Source: Melioribacteraceae bacterium
Lineage (GTDB): Bacteria > Bacteroidota > Ignavibacteria > Ignavibacteriales > Melioribacteraceae
NCBI GenBank assembly: GCA_023230485.1
Contig: JALNXG010000005.1
Span: 1 to 64,000 of the forward strand
Length of the DNA stretch: 64,000 bases
Direction of reading: 5' to 3'
The stretch's first letter is position 1. Every line of letters begins with the position of its first letter. Below are positions 1 to 9,074 of this stretch, in pieces. Both the position numbers and the translations under genes were made by a program. Below the pieces are notes generated by a model. The model saw only the letters and a program-made list of their open reading frames with translations. It was not told the DNA's origin and did no database searches.

Positions 1-1
1 A

Positions 2-571
2 AGCGCGGCAGGGGATCAAGGTAAATTTGCAATCACACCAATCTTACATAATACCTATGGTAATAATGAAGGCTGGGGAGAATTTTGGTCAAGTGATATG
101 CCTCTTACATTCCCTAATGCAACAAGCTTCGATTGGCAGCAATATTATATAGATGTCCCAATAAGAGAAGGTGCAAAATCTTTATCAGTTAGAATGCATC
201 CACTCGGACAGTTCAAAGGAACAGTATATTGCGATCTTTTAGAAGTTAAGAAACTTGATCTCACTGGCGTTGAAGGAAATAGTGTAGTTCCTGTTGAATA
301 TGCATTGCAACAGAATTATCCTAATCCATTCAATCCAACTACCATTATTACTTATGCTTTACCAAAACAAGGTGTAGTAAAATTAAAAATTTATGATATG
401 TTAGGAAGAGAAATCAGAACATTAGTAAATTCTGATCTTCCTGCAGGAGTTCATAAAGTTCAATGGGATGGTAATAACGAAAGTGGAATTAGAGTATCAA
501 GTGGTATGTATATATACAGAATTGAAGCTAGTGATTTTGTTCAAGCAAAGAAGATGCTTTTAGTTAAGTAG
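2..571 (+). CDS. T9SS-secreted protein, C-terminal part (5' end outside window)
   Basis: The reading frame is open from base 2 and runs to a TAG at 571, so this is the last 189 residues of a longer gene; the ATG at 98 is internal, because coherent protein sequence continues upstream of it. The end is a typical type IX secretion sorting domain of about 85 residues: the NYPNPFNPTT motif, then IYDMLGREIRTLV, a GxxxVQWDG turn, SSGMYIYRI and a final KKMLLVK. The part before it (GWGEFWSSDMP, then a beta-rich stretch ending in SVRMHPLGQFKGTVYCDLLEV) looks like the end of a beta-sandwich, carbohydrate-binding-like module, but I cannot name the family. The catalytic portion, if any, is missing. It lies just before a TonB receptor and the mannoside cluster, so an extracellular glycan-active role is inferred. 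Confidence 0.85.
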   Translation, partial: SAAGDQGKFAITPILHNTYGNNEGWGEFWSSDMPLTFPNATSFDWQQYYIDVPIREGAKSLSVRMHPLGQFKGTVYCDLLEVKKLDLTGVEGNSVVPVEYALQQNYPNPFNPTTIITYALPKQGVVKLKIYDMLGREIRTLVNSDLPAGVHKVQWDGNNESGIRVSSGMYIYRIEASDFVQAKKMLLVK

Positions 572-580
572 TATTTTTAT

Positions 581-612
581 GGGCTGCTGAAATATGCAGC
601 CCGTTTAATTTC
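581..612 (+). terminator. Rho-independent terminator after the first T9SS gene
   Basis: A perfect 7-bp stem, GGGCTGC (581-587) and GCAGCCC (596-602), encloses an 8-base loop. It starts 9 bases after the stop codon and is followed by the T-rich stretch GTTTAATTTCATTTTATT. The T tract is interrupted, so termination may be partial, letting the TonB receptor gene be read through. Confidence 0.65.
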
Positions 613-644
613 ATTTTATTCAATAAATTTAACAGGTGAATTTT

Positions 645-3329
645 ATGTTCACTGAAAGAAAAAATTACTTATTTATACCAATTTTCTTTCTTCTATTTGC
701 AGTAAATGTATTCGCTGGGACTACCGGTAAAATATCCGGAAAAGTTACTGATGCAAAAACAGGCGAACCGCTCATTGGTGTAAATATAATTATCATTGGG
801 ACTAATCTCGGTGCGGCTTCTGATATCGATGGGAATTATTTTATAATTAATATCCCACCGGGTTCTTATGAATTAAAGGCATCTTTAATTGGTTACTCTA
901 CAATAATTAATAAAGAGGTAAGAGTTTCGGTAGATAAAACCACTCGAATCGATTTCGTCTTATCAGAAACTTCCGTTGAGATGAATGATATTGTAGTTAC
1001 TGCCGTCAAGCCTATTGTTCAGAAAGATTTAACATCTACCGAAGCGAAAGTAAGCGGCGACCAAATTTCTATGCTTCCATTAGAAGATGTTCAATCAGTA
1101 GTCAATCTACAAGCAGGCGTTGTAGACGGACACTTCAGGGGTGGAAGAGCGAATGAAGTAAAATATCTTATTGATGGTGTTTCGGTTAATGATGCATTTT
1201 CCGGTACTTCTGCTTTAGAGGCGGAAGTTAATAGCATTGAAGAGCTTCAAGTACTTACCGGTACATTTAATGCTGAATATGGGGAAGCACTTTCGGGAGT
1301 AGTTAATCAGGTAACAAAAATCGCAGGAAGCTCTATTGAAGGAGATTTCTCTGCATATACAGGTGATTATATTACCGATAGAAAAGGGTTATATCCAAAT
1401 ATAGAAAAAATTTCCCCTAAGGATGTTTATAATTTTCAAGGCAGCTTAAGCGGACCAATACCGGGAATTGAAAAACTTCTTTCATTTTTTGTATCTGGAA
1501 GATATGTTTATGATTCTGGCTTTCTTTATGGAAAGAGAATGTTTAATCCATCCGATTCATCAAACTTTTCTGCCAATAGCCCAAATGATTGGTATATTGG
1601 TAATACAGGGGATAATAGTTATGAGGCAATGAATGATAGCAAGCGACTTTCATTGCAAGGTAAACTCTCGTTGAATGTCGGAGATGGTGGCAAGGGAATA
1701 GTGTTTAATACTTTATATCAGGACCAAGAGTATAGAAATTATAATCATCGATTCAAATTGAATCCTGATGGTAATTATTCAAATTTTCAAACAAGTTTAT
1801 TATATAGCGCAAGCTATACTTACGTACTCGGAAATTCTGCTTTTATAGATATAATGGGATCGGCATTTTCCACTGAAAATAAACAGTACGTTTTTGAGAA
1901 TCCTTTAGACCCACGGTATGTAAAACCGGAAAGGATGCGTGATGTAAGCGGTAGTGCATTCTTAACAGGTGGTACTGAAAACTGGCACTTTAATCACAAG
2001 ACCACTACATACTCGGGAAAGATCGATTTTACTTGGCAGATAGATAATACACATCAAATTAAGACCGGTGCAGAATATAAGTATCACGATCTCTCATATA
2101 AAGATTTTCAAATTGTAATTGATGCTTCGACAAACTACATCCCAACAATACCTGCTCCGGGAGCATTTAATTTTAATAATTACAATGCTAATCCTGTCCA
2201 GATGGCAGCATATTTTCAAGATAAAATTGAACTTGATTATTTAGTAATTAATGCGGGAATTCGTTTCGATTATTTTGAACCGGATGGAAGTTACTTAAAA
2301 TACCCTGATAGAATTGCGCAATTAGACGAACTGCTTCCACCATTTCCGGATTCATTAATGGGGAAGGCATCAGCAAAATATCAATTTAGTCCTCGTATCG
2401 GTATCTCTTATCCAATAACAGATAAGGGAGCAATACATATTTCTTACGGACATTTTTTCCAGATTCCGGCATTTGAATTTTTGTATCGTAATCCAAATTT
2501 CAGAATTCCATTAACGGGCGATTTCCCTGAGAATATTGGTAATACAATAGGAAACGCTGATCTTGAAGCGCAGCAGACTGTTATGTATGAAATCGGTCTT
2601 CAACAAGAATTAATAGAAAATTTTGGGATTAATGTAACAGCATATTATAAAGATATTAGAAACCTACTCGGTACAGAGATTCATATCAAGAATGAATTTA
2701 GAAAATTTTCTAAACTTATAAATAGAGATTATGGGTCAGTAAAAGGATTTACTATATCATTTGAAAAAAGATTTAGTGATGGTATAGGTGCAAGTCTTGA
2801 TTATACATTCCAGATAGCTAAAGGAAATGCATCCGATCCAAATGATGCATTTAATAAAGCTCAATCGAATCCTCCCGTGGAATCAAATAAACAACTTGTA
2901 CCGTTAAATTGGGATAGAAGACATTCACTTAATTTCACGTTGACTGCCGGAACGCCGGGAGATATTATCGCAAGTGCTATTGGAAGACTTGGTTCGGGAT
3001 TACCATACACACCATCAGTACAGAATCAACGAACAGGTTTAGAAAATAGTGAAACGCGTCCCGGTATCTTTAATGTTGATCTCTATCTGACAAAATATTT
3101 CAAAGTTTTCGGAAGAGATATATCAGTTTATGCGAAAGTTTATAATCTATTCGATACAGCTAATGAATTAGATATTTTTAGCGATACAGGAAGAGCAGGT
3201 TATACATTAGAATTAACACGTGCTCAAGAAGCTCCGCGAGGAGTAAATACATTATCAGAATATTTCACAAGACCTGATTTTTATTCAGCACCGCGGCAGG
3301 TTATTGTCGGTGCATCTTTTAGTTTTTAA
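645..3329 (+). CDS. TonB-dependent receptor with carboxypeptidase-regulatory-like N-terminal domain
   Basis: This is an outer-membrane active transporter, probably for oligosaccharides. I chose ATG 645 over GTG 636 because an AGGTG ribosome site lies 6 bases before it. The protein is 894 residues: signal peptide to about residue 25 (ending VFA-GTTG), a carboxypeptidase-D-regulatory-like beta-sandwich (about 29-115; GKVTDAKTGEPLIGVNI), a plug (about 125-240; SVVNLQAGVVDGHFRGGRANE, YLIDGVSVND) and a long beta-barrel ending in phenylalanine (VGASFSF), as expected for BAM-assembled barrels. No SusD-type lipoprotein follows; instead come a large secreted protein and a PorV-like protein. The gene opens a block with an ABC sugar importer and mannoside enzymes, so mannan oligosaccharide uptake is inferred. 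The substrate cannot be read from the sequence. Confidence 0.9.
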   Translation: MFTERKNYLFIPIFFLLFAVNVFAGTTGKISGKVTDAKTGEPLIGVNIIIIGTNLGAASDIDGNYFIINIPPGSYELKASLIGYSTIINKEVRVSVDKTTRIDFVLSETSVEMNDIVVTAVKPIVQKDLTSTEAKVSGDQISMLPLEDVQSVVNLQAGVVDGHFRGGRANEVKYLIDGVSVNDAFSGTSALEAEVNSIEELQVLTGTFNAEYGEALSGVVNQVTKIAGSSIEGDFSAYTGDYITDRKGLYPNIEKISPKDVYNFQGSLSGPIPGIEKLLSFFVSGRYVYDSGFLYGKRMFNPSDSSNFSANSPNDWYIGNTGDNSYEAMNDSKRLSLQGKLSLNVGDGGKGIVFNTLYQDQEYRNYNHRFKLNPDGNYSNFQTSLLYSASYTYVLGNSAFIDIMGSAFSTENKQYVFENPLDPRYVKPERMRDVSGSAFLTGGTENWHFNHKTTTYSGKIDFTWQIDNTHQIKTGAEYKYHDLSYKDFQIVIDASTNYIPTIPAPGAFNFNNYNANPVQMAAYFQDKIELDYLVINAGIRFDYFEPDGSYLKYPDRIAQLDELLPPFPDSLMGKASAKYQFSPRIGISYPITDKGAIHISYGHFFQIPAFEFLYRNPNFRIPLTGDFPENIGNTIGNADLEAQQTVMYEIGLQQELIENFGINVTAYYKDIRNLLGTEIHIKNEFRKFSKLINRDYGSVKGFTISFEKRFSDGIGASLDYTFQIAKGNASDPNDAFNKAQSNPPVESNKQLVPLNWDRRHSLNFTLTAGTPGDIIASAIGRLGSGLPYTPSVQNQRTGLENSETRPGIFNVDLYLTKYFKVFGRDISVYAKVYNLFDTANELDIFSDTGRAGYTLELTRAQEAPRGVNTLSEYFTRPDFYSAPRQVIVGASFSF

Positions 3330-3342
3330 TCGGGAGGAAAAG

Positions 3343-6300
3343 GTGCGAATTAAAAATTTATTTGTTATAGTTTTTTTACTTTTTACGTCCATCAATTTTG
3401 CGCAAGCGAGAGTGGATAAAAACAAAGGTGACCATAACCAAACTCGTAAGGGTTTTATGGATGGTAACCTTGCTGCCACTGTTTATTACAATTTCGGTCA
3501 GATTGCCGATTGGGAAAATGAAGCAAGCAGAAGCGGTGTATGGCCCAAAGGCACTAATCATACCTATATTGATGGTGTAGCAATGATTGTTCAAGCAGAA
3601 ACTAAAGACCCATTGGGAAGAGTTCTACATCCATTAGAAACGAACTACTATGAGTTTACACGGTATGATGCAGCTACCGGTGTAACTTATGGATGGTGGC
3701 CTTTACCCGGATATGCCGCTCCATATTCAAAAATACCTGCCAGAAGCGATGTACCAGAGAGCTGGCCCTTATCTTGGCCTGACCGTTTAAGCGATTACAA
3801 TGGTTCTTGGAATGGTTTCTTCGGTAAAGGTATTCGTAATGCAGATGTGGAAACATATTTCGTTTTTGATGATAATGAAGATAGAGAATATCTGCTAAAA
3901 AATAATTTCTCTCCTGATGCTGATGATTTATTGAGAGGCGGTCTTGGAATGCAGGTTAAAACAAGAGGTTTCCAATGGTCTCAAGTTCTTGCAGAAGATG
4001 TAATCTTCTGGTATTACGAAATTACCAATATGGGAACTACTGATTATCAGAAAACTTTATTTGCTCAATATATTGATTGGGGTATTGGAGGTCATGATAA
4101 TTCATCTAATAACGCAGGCGATTATGATGATCTTCTTGATATTTCTTATGCTTGGTCAACCGTTCCCACAGGAAGTCCCGGCAACTGGAGTCCGGTTGGA
4201 TTAGCTGGTTACGCATTCTTGGAAAGCCCGGGTGTTTCTAATGACAGGAAAGATAATGATAAAGATGGTTTGACTGATGAAAGAAGAGATAATGCCGCAA
4301 CTCGCTTTATTGAAACTCCGGATCAAGATCCATTCGTATTAGTAGTCGGAAGAGATACAACAAATTTTAGATTATTTTATGGATATTCTTGGAGACCTCA
4401 TTGGGATGCTGATGAGAATGGCAATTGGAGAGCTTATTCTGACGATAATAGTAATGGAGTTTGGGATAAAGGCGAACCATTAAATGATGATGTAGGTATC
4501 GATGGACTTGGACCGTTTGATGAAGGATATACAGAAGCTGATATAGATGGTTCTGAAGGTAATGGAAAACCTGATCAAGGAGAACCTAATTTTGGAATTT
4601 TAGATAAAGATGAATCTGATCAATTAGGTCTTACTGGATTCGCAATCTATCCTGTTCATAAATATGAATTAAATAGAGATGAAGAAAACTGGACAGTTTT
4701 TTCAAGTCTTCCCGAACCTCATGGACAATCATTAGTAGGTGTAAACCTTGCTAACTATTTTTCAAGTTATCTATTCGGAATGCTCGGAAGAAATAGCTAT
4801 TCTACTACCACTGGTAAAAATGAATTAACAGGAAGTACAGAACGATTCTCAATGTCTCTGTTATTTGGAATTGATAAAGATGATCTATTTAGAAGAAAGA
4901 AGACGGTACAGCAGATTTATAATGCAAATTATCGTTTTGCTAAACCACCTGAAAAACCGCTTGTAAAAGCTATTGCGGGAGATAAAAAAGTAACACTTTA
5001 TTGGGACGATCGAGCAGAAAAGACTTTCGATTCATTCTATCAAAAATATAACTTTGAGGGGTATAGGATATATCGTTCTACCGAACCGAATTTTCTTGAG
5101 AATAAAACTATTACCGATGCTTATGGAAAAGCAACCTTCAGAAAACCAATTGCTCAATTTGATTTAATTGATGGTTTAAAGGGACTTCATCCGATTGATG
5201 TAAATGGTGCTCTTTTCAATCTTGGTAATGATAGCGGTATTAAACATTCATATATCGATACAACTGTTCAAAACGGACAAACATATTACTATGCAGTTGC
5301 TGCATATGATCAAGGATTTACTTCTGTATCAATTGAAGGTAAATTCCAAGGCATTCCGCCTTCTGAAACAACAACTATTATTAAGAAAGATATAAACGGG
5401 AAAATTACTACCGATGTAAATACTGCGGTAATTACGCCTAAAGCACCCGCTGCCGGTTATATCCCTCCTCAAATAGCAGCATTCTTTAAAAGCGGTCCAG
5501 GAACCGGAAATATTTCTTTGGAAATTCTTGATCCCGATTCGATAAAACATAACAATACTTATCGATTATTATTTAAAGAAAAAACTCGTTACAATAATGA
5601 ATCGAAACCTAGCTTCGTTTTAGTAAATTCAACCAAACAGGATACTGTTTTACCAACCTCTACTTTGGAATCAATTGAATTAACTACAAAAGTTATTGAC
5701 GGTATTTCGATGACAATAACTAACGATAATACTGTATCCATTGATTATAATGAAAGCAAATGGGAAAAAGGAAATAGTAACTATATAGTAGATTTAGGAT
5801 TTGATTCTCGTTTTGCTGGCGCATATAATAGCAAGAGAATTAATTACCCTGCTGATTTTGAAATAGAATTATTAGAAGCGGGAAAAGGTGATCTATCGTT
5901 CCCGGCAACTTCATTTAGTAAACCTATTCAATCGAATATAAAAGTTAAAAATGTTACAGAAGATAAATATTATCAATTCATTTTTAGAGACGTAAATAAT
6001 GATGCACTCTTTAATGATGGCGATGCGATATTTATTGTTATGGGCGATTCTGCAGGTAAGCCGGCGAAGAACTTTAGCGATTTGAGAGTAAGCTGGTCAG
6101 TTACATTGATTAATGATACTACAATTGCTGCAGCTAATCAGAAGCATCCGCAGGTTGGCGATGTTTATAAATTAGTTACTCAAAAACCATTTAGGAACGG
6201 AGAATATTTTGAGTTCACTGCTAATGCACCTGACTATGATAAAGAAAAAGCTGTTTCTGATTTGGATAAAATTGCAGTAGTACCCAATCCTTATGTTGGA

Positions 6301-6573
6301 GCAGCATCTTGGGAACAAGCTTCTACCGAAGTCGGCAGAGGTGAACGAAAAATTTATTTTACTAATCTTCCACGTCAATGTACTATACGAATTTACACGA
6401 TTAGTGGAAAACATATACAAACACTTGAACATAATGCATTAGTTGATAATGGACAGCAAGAGTGGAATCTCGTTACAAAAGATGGAATGGACTTGGCTTT
6501 CGGAGTTTATATATTCCATGTTGACGCACCCGGATTGGGTGAAAAGATTGACAAATTTGCAATTATTAAATAG
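3343..6573 (+). CDS. Large secreted protein with FN3-like domain and T9SS-type C-terminal domain
   Basis: GTG 3343 is the likely start: GGGAGG lies 5 bases upstream and a clear signal peptide follows (VRIKNLFVIVFLLFTSINFAQA). Upstream in-frame codons would overlap the receptor gene and spoil the signal. The 1076-residue protein is acidic and aromatic-rich. Residues about 300-426 contain Asp/Asn-Gly clusters (NDKDGLTDERRD, DADENGNW, DDNSNGVWDKGE) resembling calcium-binding loops. An FN3-like segment spans about 534-675 (KVTLYWDDRAE, YEGYRIYRSTEP-like). The last ~100 residues (VVPNPYVG, IRIYTISGKHIQTLEH, GVYIFHVDA) match a divergent T9SS sorting domain. It overlaps no gene and is followed at once by the PorV-like gene. 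I recognise no enzyme motif. A cell-surface partner of the TonB receptor, taking the place of SusD, is possible but is inference. Confidence 0.8.
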   Translation: MRIKNLFVIVFLLFTSINFAQARVDKNKGDHNQTRKGFMDGNLAATVYYNFGQIADWENEASRSGVWPKGTNHTYIDGVAMIVQAETKDPLGRVLHPLETNYYEFTRYDAATGVTYGWWPLPGYAAPYSKIPARSDVPESWPLSWPDRLSDYNGSWNGFFGKGIRNADVETYFVFDDNEDREYLLKNNFSPDADDLLRGGLGMQVKTRGFQWSQVLAEDVIFWYYEITNMGTTDYQKTLFAQYIDWGIGGHDNSSNNAGDYDDLLDISYAWSTVPTGSPGNWSPVGLAGYAFLESPGVSNDRKDNDKDGLTDERRDNAATRFIETPDQDPFVLVVGRDTTNFRLFYGYSWRPHWDADENGNWRAYSDDNSNGVWDKGEPLNDDVGIDGLGPFDEGYTEADIDGSEGNGKPDQGEPNFGILDKDESDQLGLTGFAIYPVHKYELNRDEENWTVFSSLPEPHGQSLVGVNLANYFSSYLFGMLGRNSYSTTTGKNELTGSTERFSMSLLFGIDKDDLFRRKKTVQQIYNANYRFAKPPEKPLVKAIAGDKKVTLYWDDRAEKTFDSFYQKYNFEGYRIYRSTEPNFLENKTITDAYGKATFRKPIAQFDLIDGLKGLHPIDVNGALFNLGNDSGIKHSYIDTTVQNGQTYYYAVAAYDQGFTSVSIEGKFQGIPPSETTTIIKKDINGKITTDVNTAVITPKAPAAGYIPPQIAAFFKSGPGTGNISLEILDPDSIKHNNTYRLLFKEKTRYNNESKPSFVLVNSTKQDTVLPTSTLESIELTTKVIDGISMTITNDNTVSIDYNESKWEKGNSNYIVDLGFDSRFAGAYNSKRINYPADFEIELLEAGKGDLSFPATSFSKPIQSNIKVKNVTEDKYYQFIFRDVNNDALFNDGDAIFIVMGDSAGKPAKNFSDLRVSWSVTLINDTTIAAANQKHPQVGDVYKLVTQKPFRNGEYFEFTANAPDYDKEKAVSDLDKIAVVPNPYVGAASWEQASTEVGRGERKIYFTNLPRQCTIRIYTISGKHIQTLEHNALVDNGQQEWNLVTKDGMDLAFGVYIFHVDAPGLGEKIDKFAIIK

Positions 6574-6587
6574 TGCGCGGAGCTGAT

Positions 6588-7607
6588 ATGCATATAAAAT
6601 ATTTTGTTTTAATTTTATTTTTAATGGGAAGTTCAATTTATGCTCAGAGTGTTTCTAAGAGTGGGACGACTTCTGCGGCATTTTTAGAGATCCCTGCCGG
6701 TGCTAATGCAATCGGAATGGGTGGTGCTTATGTGAGTATGGCAAAGGATGCATCCGCTCTATTTTGGAATCCTGCCGGCACTGCCTCAATTAAGAATTAC
6801 GAGGCAATCCTTACTCATACCGATTGGATTGGAGAAACTAATTTCGACTATGCGGGTATTGTAATTCCGCTTGGTGATCTTGGCAATTTCGGTTTTAGTT
6901 TTACTTCGCTTTCGATGGATGATATGAAAGTAAGAACAGTAGAAAAGCCTGATGGTACAGGGGAGTATTTTAGTGCGAATGATATTGCTATCGGTATTTC
7001 ATATTCTCGAAATTTAAGTGATCGTTTTTCAATTGGATTTACAGGTAAATATATTCAACAATCAATTTGGAATATGAGTGCTTCGGCTTTTGCAATCGAT
7101 GCCGGAACTAAATTCCAGACTGACCTTTTCGGAGGTATGGTTATAGGGGCATCAATATTTAATTTTGGTACTCCAATGCAATTATCCGGAAGAAATACTC
7201 GTTATTTTATAAGTGTTGATGATACCAAAATGGGAACGAATGACCAGATTCCTTCCAATATCGAAATGGATTCTTGGGATTTACCTTTAACATTCCAAAT
7301 TGGCATTTCCACTAATGCAATAAAGACTAATGATTATCGTGTTACGATTGCTATGGACGCAATACATCCGAATAATCAATATGAGAGCATGAATTTTGGT
7401 ATTGAAGCTTCATTTATGGAGTCGATTTTCTTAAGAGGTGGTTTTAACAATGCTTTCATGAAAGAATCCGAAGGAGGTCTTTCATTCGGTATCGGAGCAA
7501 ACTCTAAATTGTTCTTATCAAGTTCATACGTTCGTTTTGATTATGCTTATCGTGATTTCGGAAGACTTAAAGATATCCATACTTTTTCGGTGGGGCTTAG
7601 TTTTTAA
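6588..7607 (+). CDS. PorV/PorQ-family outer-membrane protein
   Basis: ATG 6588 is preceded by GGAG at a 5-base gap; the GTG at 6573 overlaps the previous stop and has no ribosome site. The protein is 339 residues with a signal peptide (MHIKYFVLILFLMGSSIYAQ). The mature N-terminus (SGTTSAAFLEIPAGANAIGMGGAYVSMAKDASALFWNPAG, with the hallmark GMGGA and WNPAG motifs) is diagnostic of the PorV/PorQ (UPF0164) barrel family. The rest is alternating beta strands ending VGLSF. PorV shuttles T9SS substrates from the translocon to the attachment complex; many Ignavibacteria carry many paralogs next to T9SS cargo. Placement directly after a secreted protein with a sorting domain suggests a dedicated export or anchoring partner. 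Confidence 0.85.
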   Translation: MHIKYFVLILFLMGSSIYAQSVSKSGTTSAAFLEIPAGANAIGMGGAYVSMAKDASALFWNPAGTASIKNYEAILTHTDWIGETNFDYAGIVIPLGDLGNFGFSFTSLSMDDMKVRTVEKPDGTGEYFSANDIAIGISYSRNLSDRFSIGFTGKYIQQSIWNMSASAFAIDAGTKFQTDLFGGMVIGASIFNFGTPMQLSGRNTRYFISVDDTKMGTNDQIPSNIEMDSWDLPLTFQIGISTNAIKTNDYRVTIAMDAIHPNNQYESMNFGIEASFMESIFLRGGFNNAFMKESEGGLSFGIGANSKLFLSSSYVRFDYAYRDFGRLKDIHTFSVGLSF

Positions 7608-7616
7608 TTAATTATT

Positions 7617-9074
7617 ATGATTAAATATTTACTAGTAATATTATTATCTATAAATCTAATTTTGGAAGCAACAACCAATCCTGATTCGGTAGTTGCTTCT
7701 ATCGGTAATCTCCGCATTTCAAAAGATGAATTTATTAATGGATATGAGTTTGGTCCATCCTTTTTTAAAAAAGAGATAAAATCCAAGAATGTGTTTCTTG
7801 ATTTTTTAGTAAATGAAAAACTTCTTGCCTTAGATGGTTATACTAAGAAACTCGATACTTCCATAGCTTATAAAAACATCTATAATGCTTTCCTTTCTGA
7901 TATAGCTTCTGAGGAGATGTTTAAAAATGAGATACTTCCAAAAGTAATGATTTCTTCTGCTGAAATAGATACAGTTGCTAAACAGAAATTAATTAATATA
8001 GAGATCGATTGGATTTATTCTGATAACCAATCTTCTATGGCATTGATCTCAAATCAATTAAAGAAGGGAGCAAGTTTTGATTCTTTATGGAATAAGCAAT
8101 TAGTTGATTCAATTACTAAAGACGATAGATATCTAAGGACCACTCGTTTTCAATTGGGAGAGAAAAATCCTTTACTCGCTTCTGTAATTGATTCCTTAGA
8201 AGCAGGGCATTATGGATTGCCTATAAAAACTAACGATGGATTCTATATCGTCCGGCTCTTAAATTTCGATTATCGATTAACGGTTTCTGAAGGTGAAGAA
8301 ATAAAAGTTCGTGAGGAAGCAAAAAATGCTATAAAATTAAGAAAGAGTGAAAAATTATCTTCCATATATATTGATAGTTTAATGAGAAACATAAATCCTA
8401 TTATTAAGCGGAAGGCTTTTCAAATTCTCCGTTCATATCTTGCACAAAGTTATATTTCAAAGGAGAACTATTCAGGTTGGAAACTCGATTCTATATTGAA
8501 AGATGCATTTAATTACTATGATAGTCTCGGAATAAAATCATATTCTAAAATTGAATTGATAGAGATAAAGAATGGCTCTGTATCACTCTCCGATTTCTTT
8601 AATTGGTTTCAAGTACGAAGTCAGTATATTAAAATGAAAGATGACAGTTTTGAAAATTTTTCTCGATCATTAGAAAGTCTTGTTTGGCAGATGCTTCGAG
8701 ATGAACTTCTTTCCTCTGAAGCTAAGAAAAAAGGATATAATACTAATATAGATGTTATCACACAGATGAAATTATGGAATGATAAGATTATGTATGCGAC
8801 AGTAAAAAATGAATTATTAAATTCTATCACACTTAATAAGAAAGAAATAAATAATAGCGAAACAGAGACGGAATTAAATAAAAAAATTTTAAAAAAATTA
8901 GTAGAATTAAAAAAGAAATATCAGTTAAAGATCAATAAGACTATATTAGATTCAATTGAAGTAAGCGAAGAGAACAATCCCAATGCAATCGATTTCTATT
9001 TTGTAAAAAGAGGCGGATTAATTCCAAGAACTCCTTATCCGGTATTAGACATCTATTGGGCGGGATGGTTATGA
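7617..9074 (+). CDS. Parvulin/SurA-like periplasmic chaperone (putative peptidyl-prolyl isomerase)
   Basis: The 485-residue protein starts with a signal peptide (MIKYLLVILLSINLILEA) and has a SurA-like plan: an N-terminal helical segment (VVASIGNLRISKDEFINGY, residues about 22-40), then a parvulin-like region (about 126-222) with FDSLWNKQLVDS, a LEAGHYGLPIKTNDGFYIVRLL strand typical of PpiC folds, and a long charged helical C-terminal part. The sequence is divergent and isomerase activity is uncertain. It lies 9 bases after the PorV-like gene and overlaps the next start (ATGA at 9071). It may fold or deliver the outer-membrane proteins encoded just upstream. Function by fold and context only. 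Confidence 0.65.
   Translation: MIKYLLVILLSINLILEATTNPDSVVASIGNLRISKDEFINGYEFGPSFFKKEIKSKNVFLDFLVNEKLLALDGYTKKLDTSIAYKNIYNAFLSDIASEEMFKNEILPKVMISSAEIDTVAKQKLINIEIDWIYSDNQSSMALISNQLKKGASFDSLWNKQLVDSITKDDRYLRTTRFQLGEKNPLLASVIDSLEAGHYGLPIKTNDGFYIVRLLNFDYRLTVSEGEEIKVREEAKNAIKLRKSEKLSSIYIDSLMRNINPIIKRKAFQILRSYLAQSYISKENYSGWKLDSILKDAFNYYDSLGIKSYSKIELIEIKNGSVSLSDFFNWFQVRSQYIKMKDDSFENFSRSLESLVWQMLRDELLSSEAKKKGYNTNIDVITQMKLWNDKIMYATVKNELLNSITLNKKEINNSETETELNKKILKKLVELKKKYQLKINKTILDSIEVSEENNPNAIDFYFVKRGGLIPRTPYPVLDIYWAGWL

Noticed and set aside
8880..8930. A-rich runs in the parvulin-like gene that might mark a frameshift
   Set aside because: The frame continues through them to a stop that overlaps the next start codon as expected for an intact operon gene.
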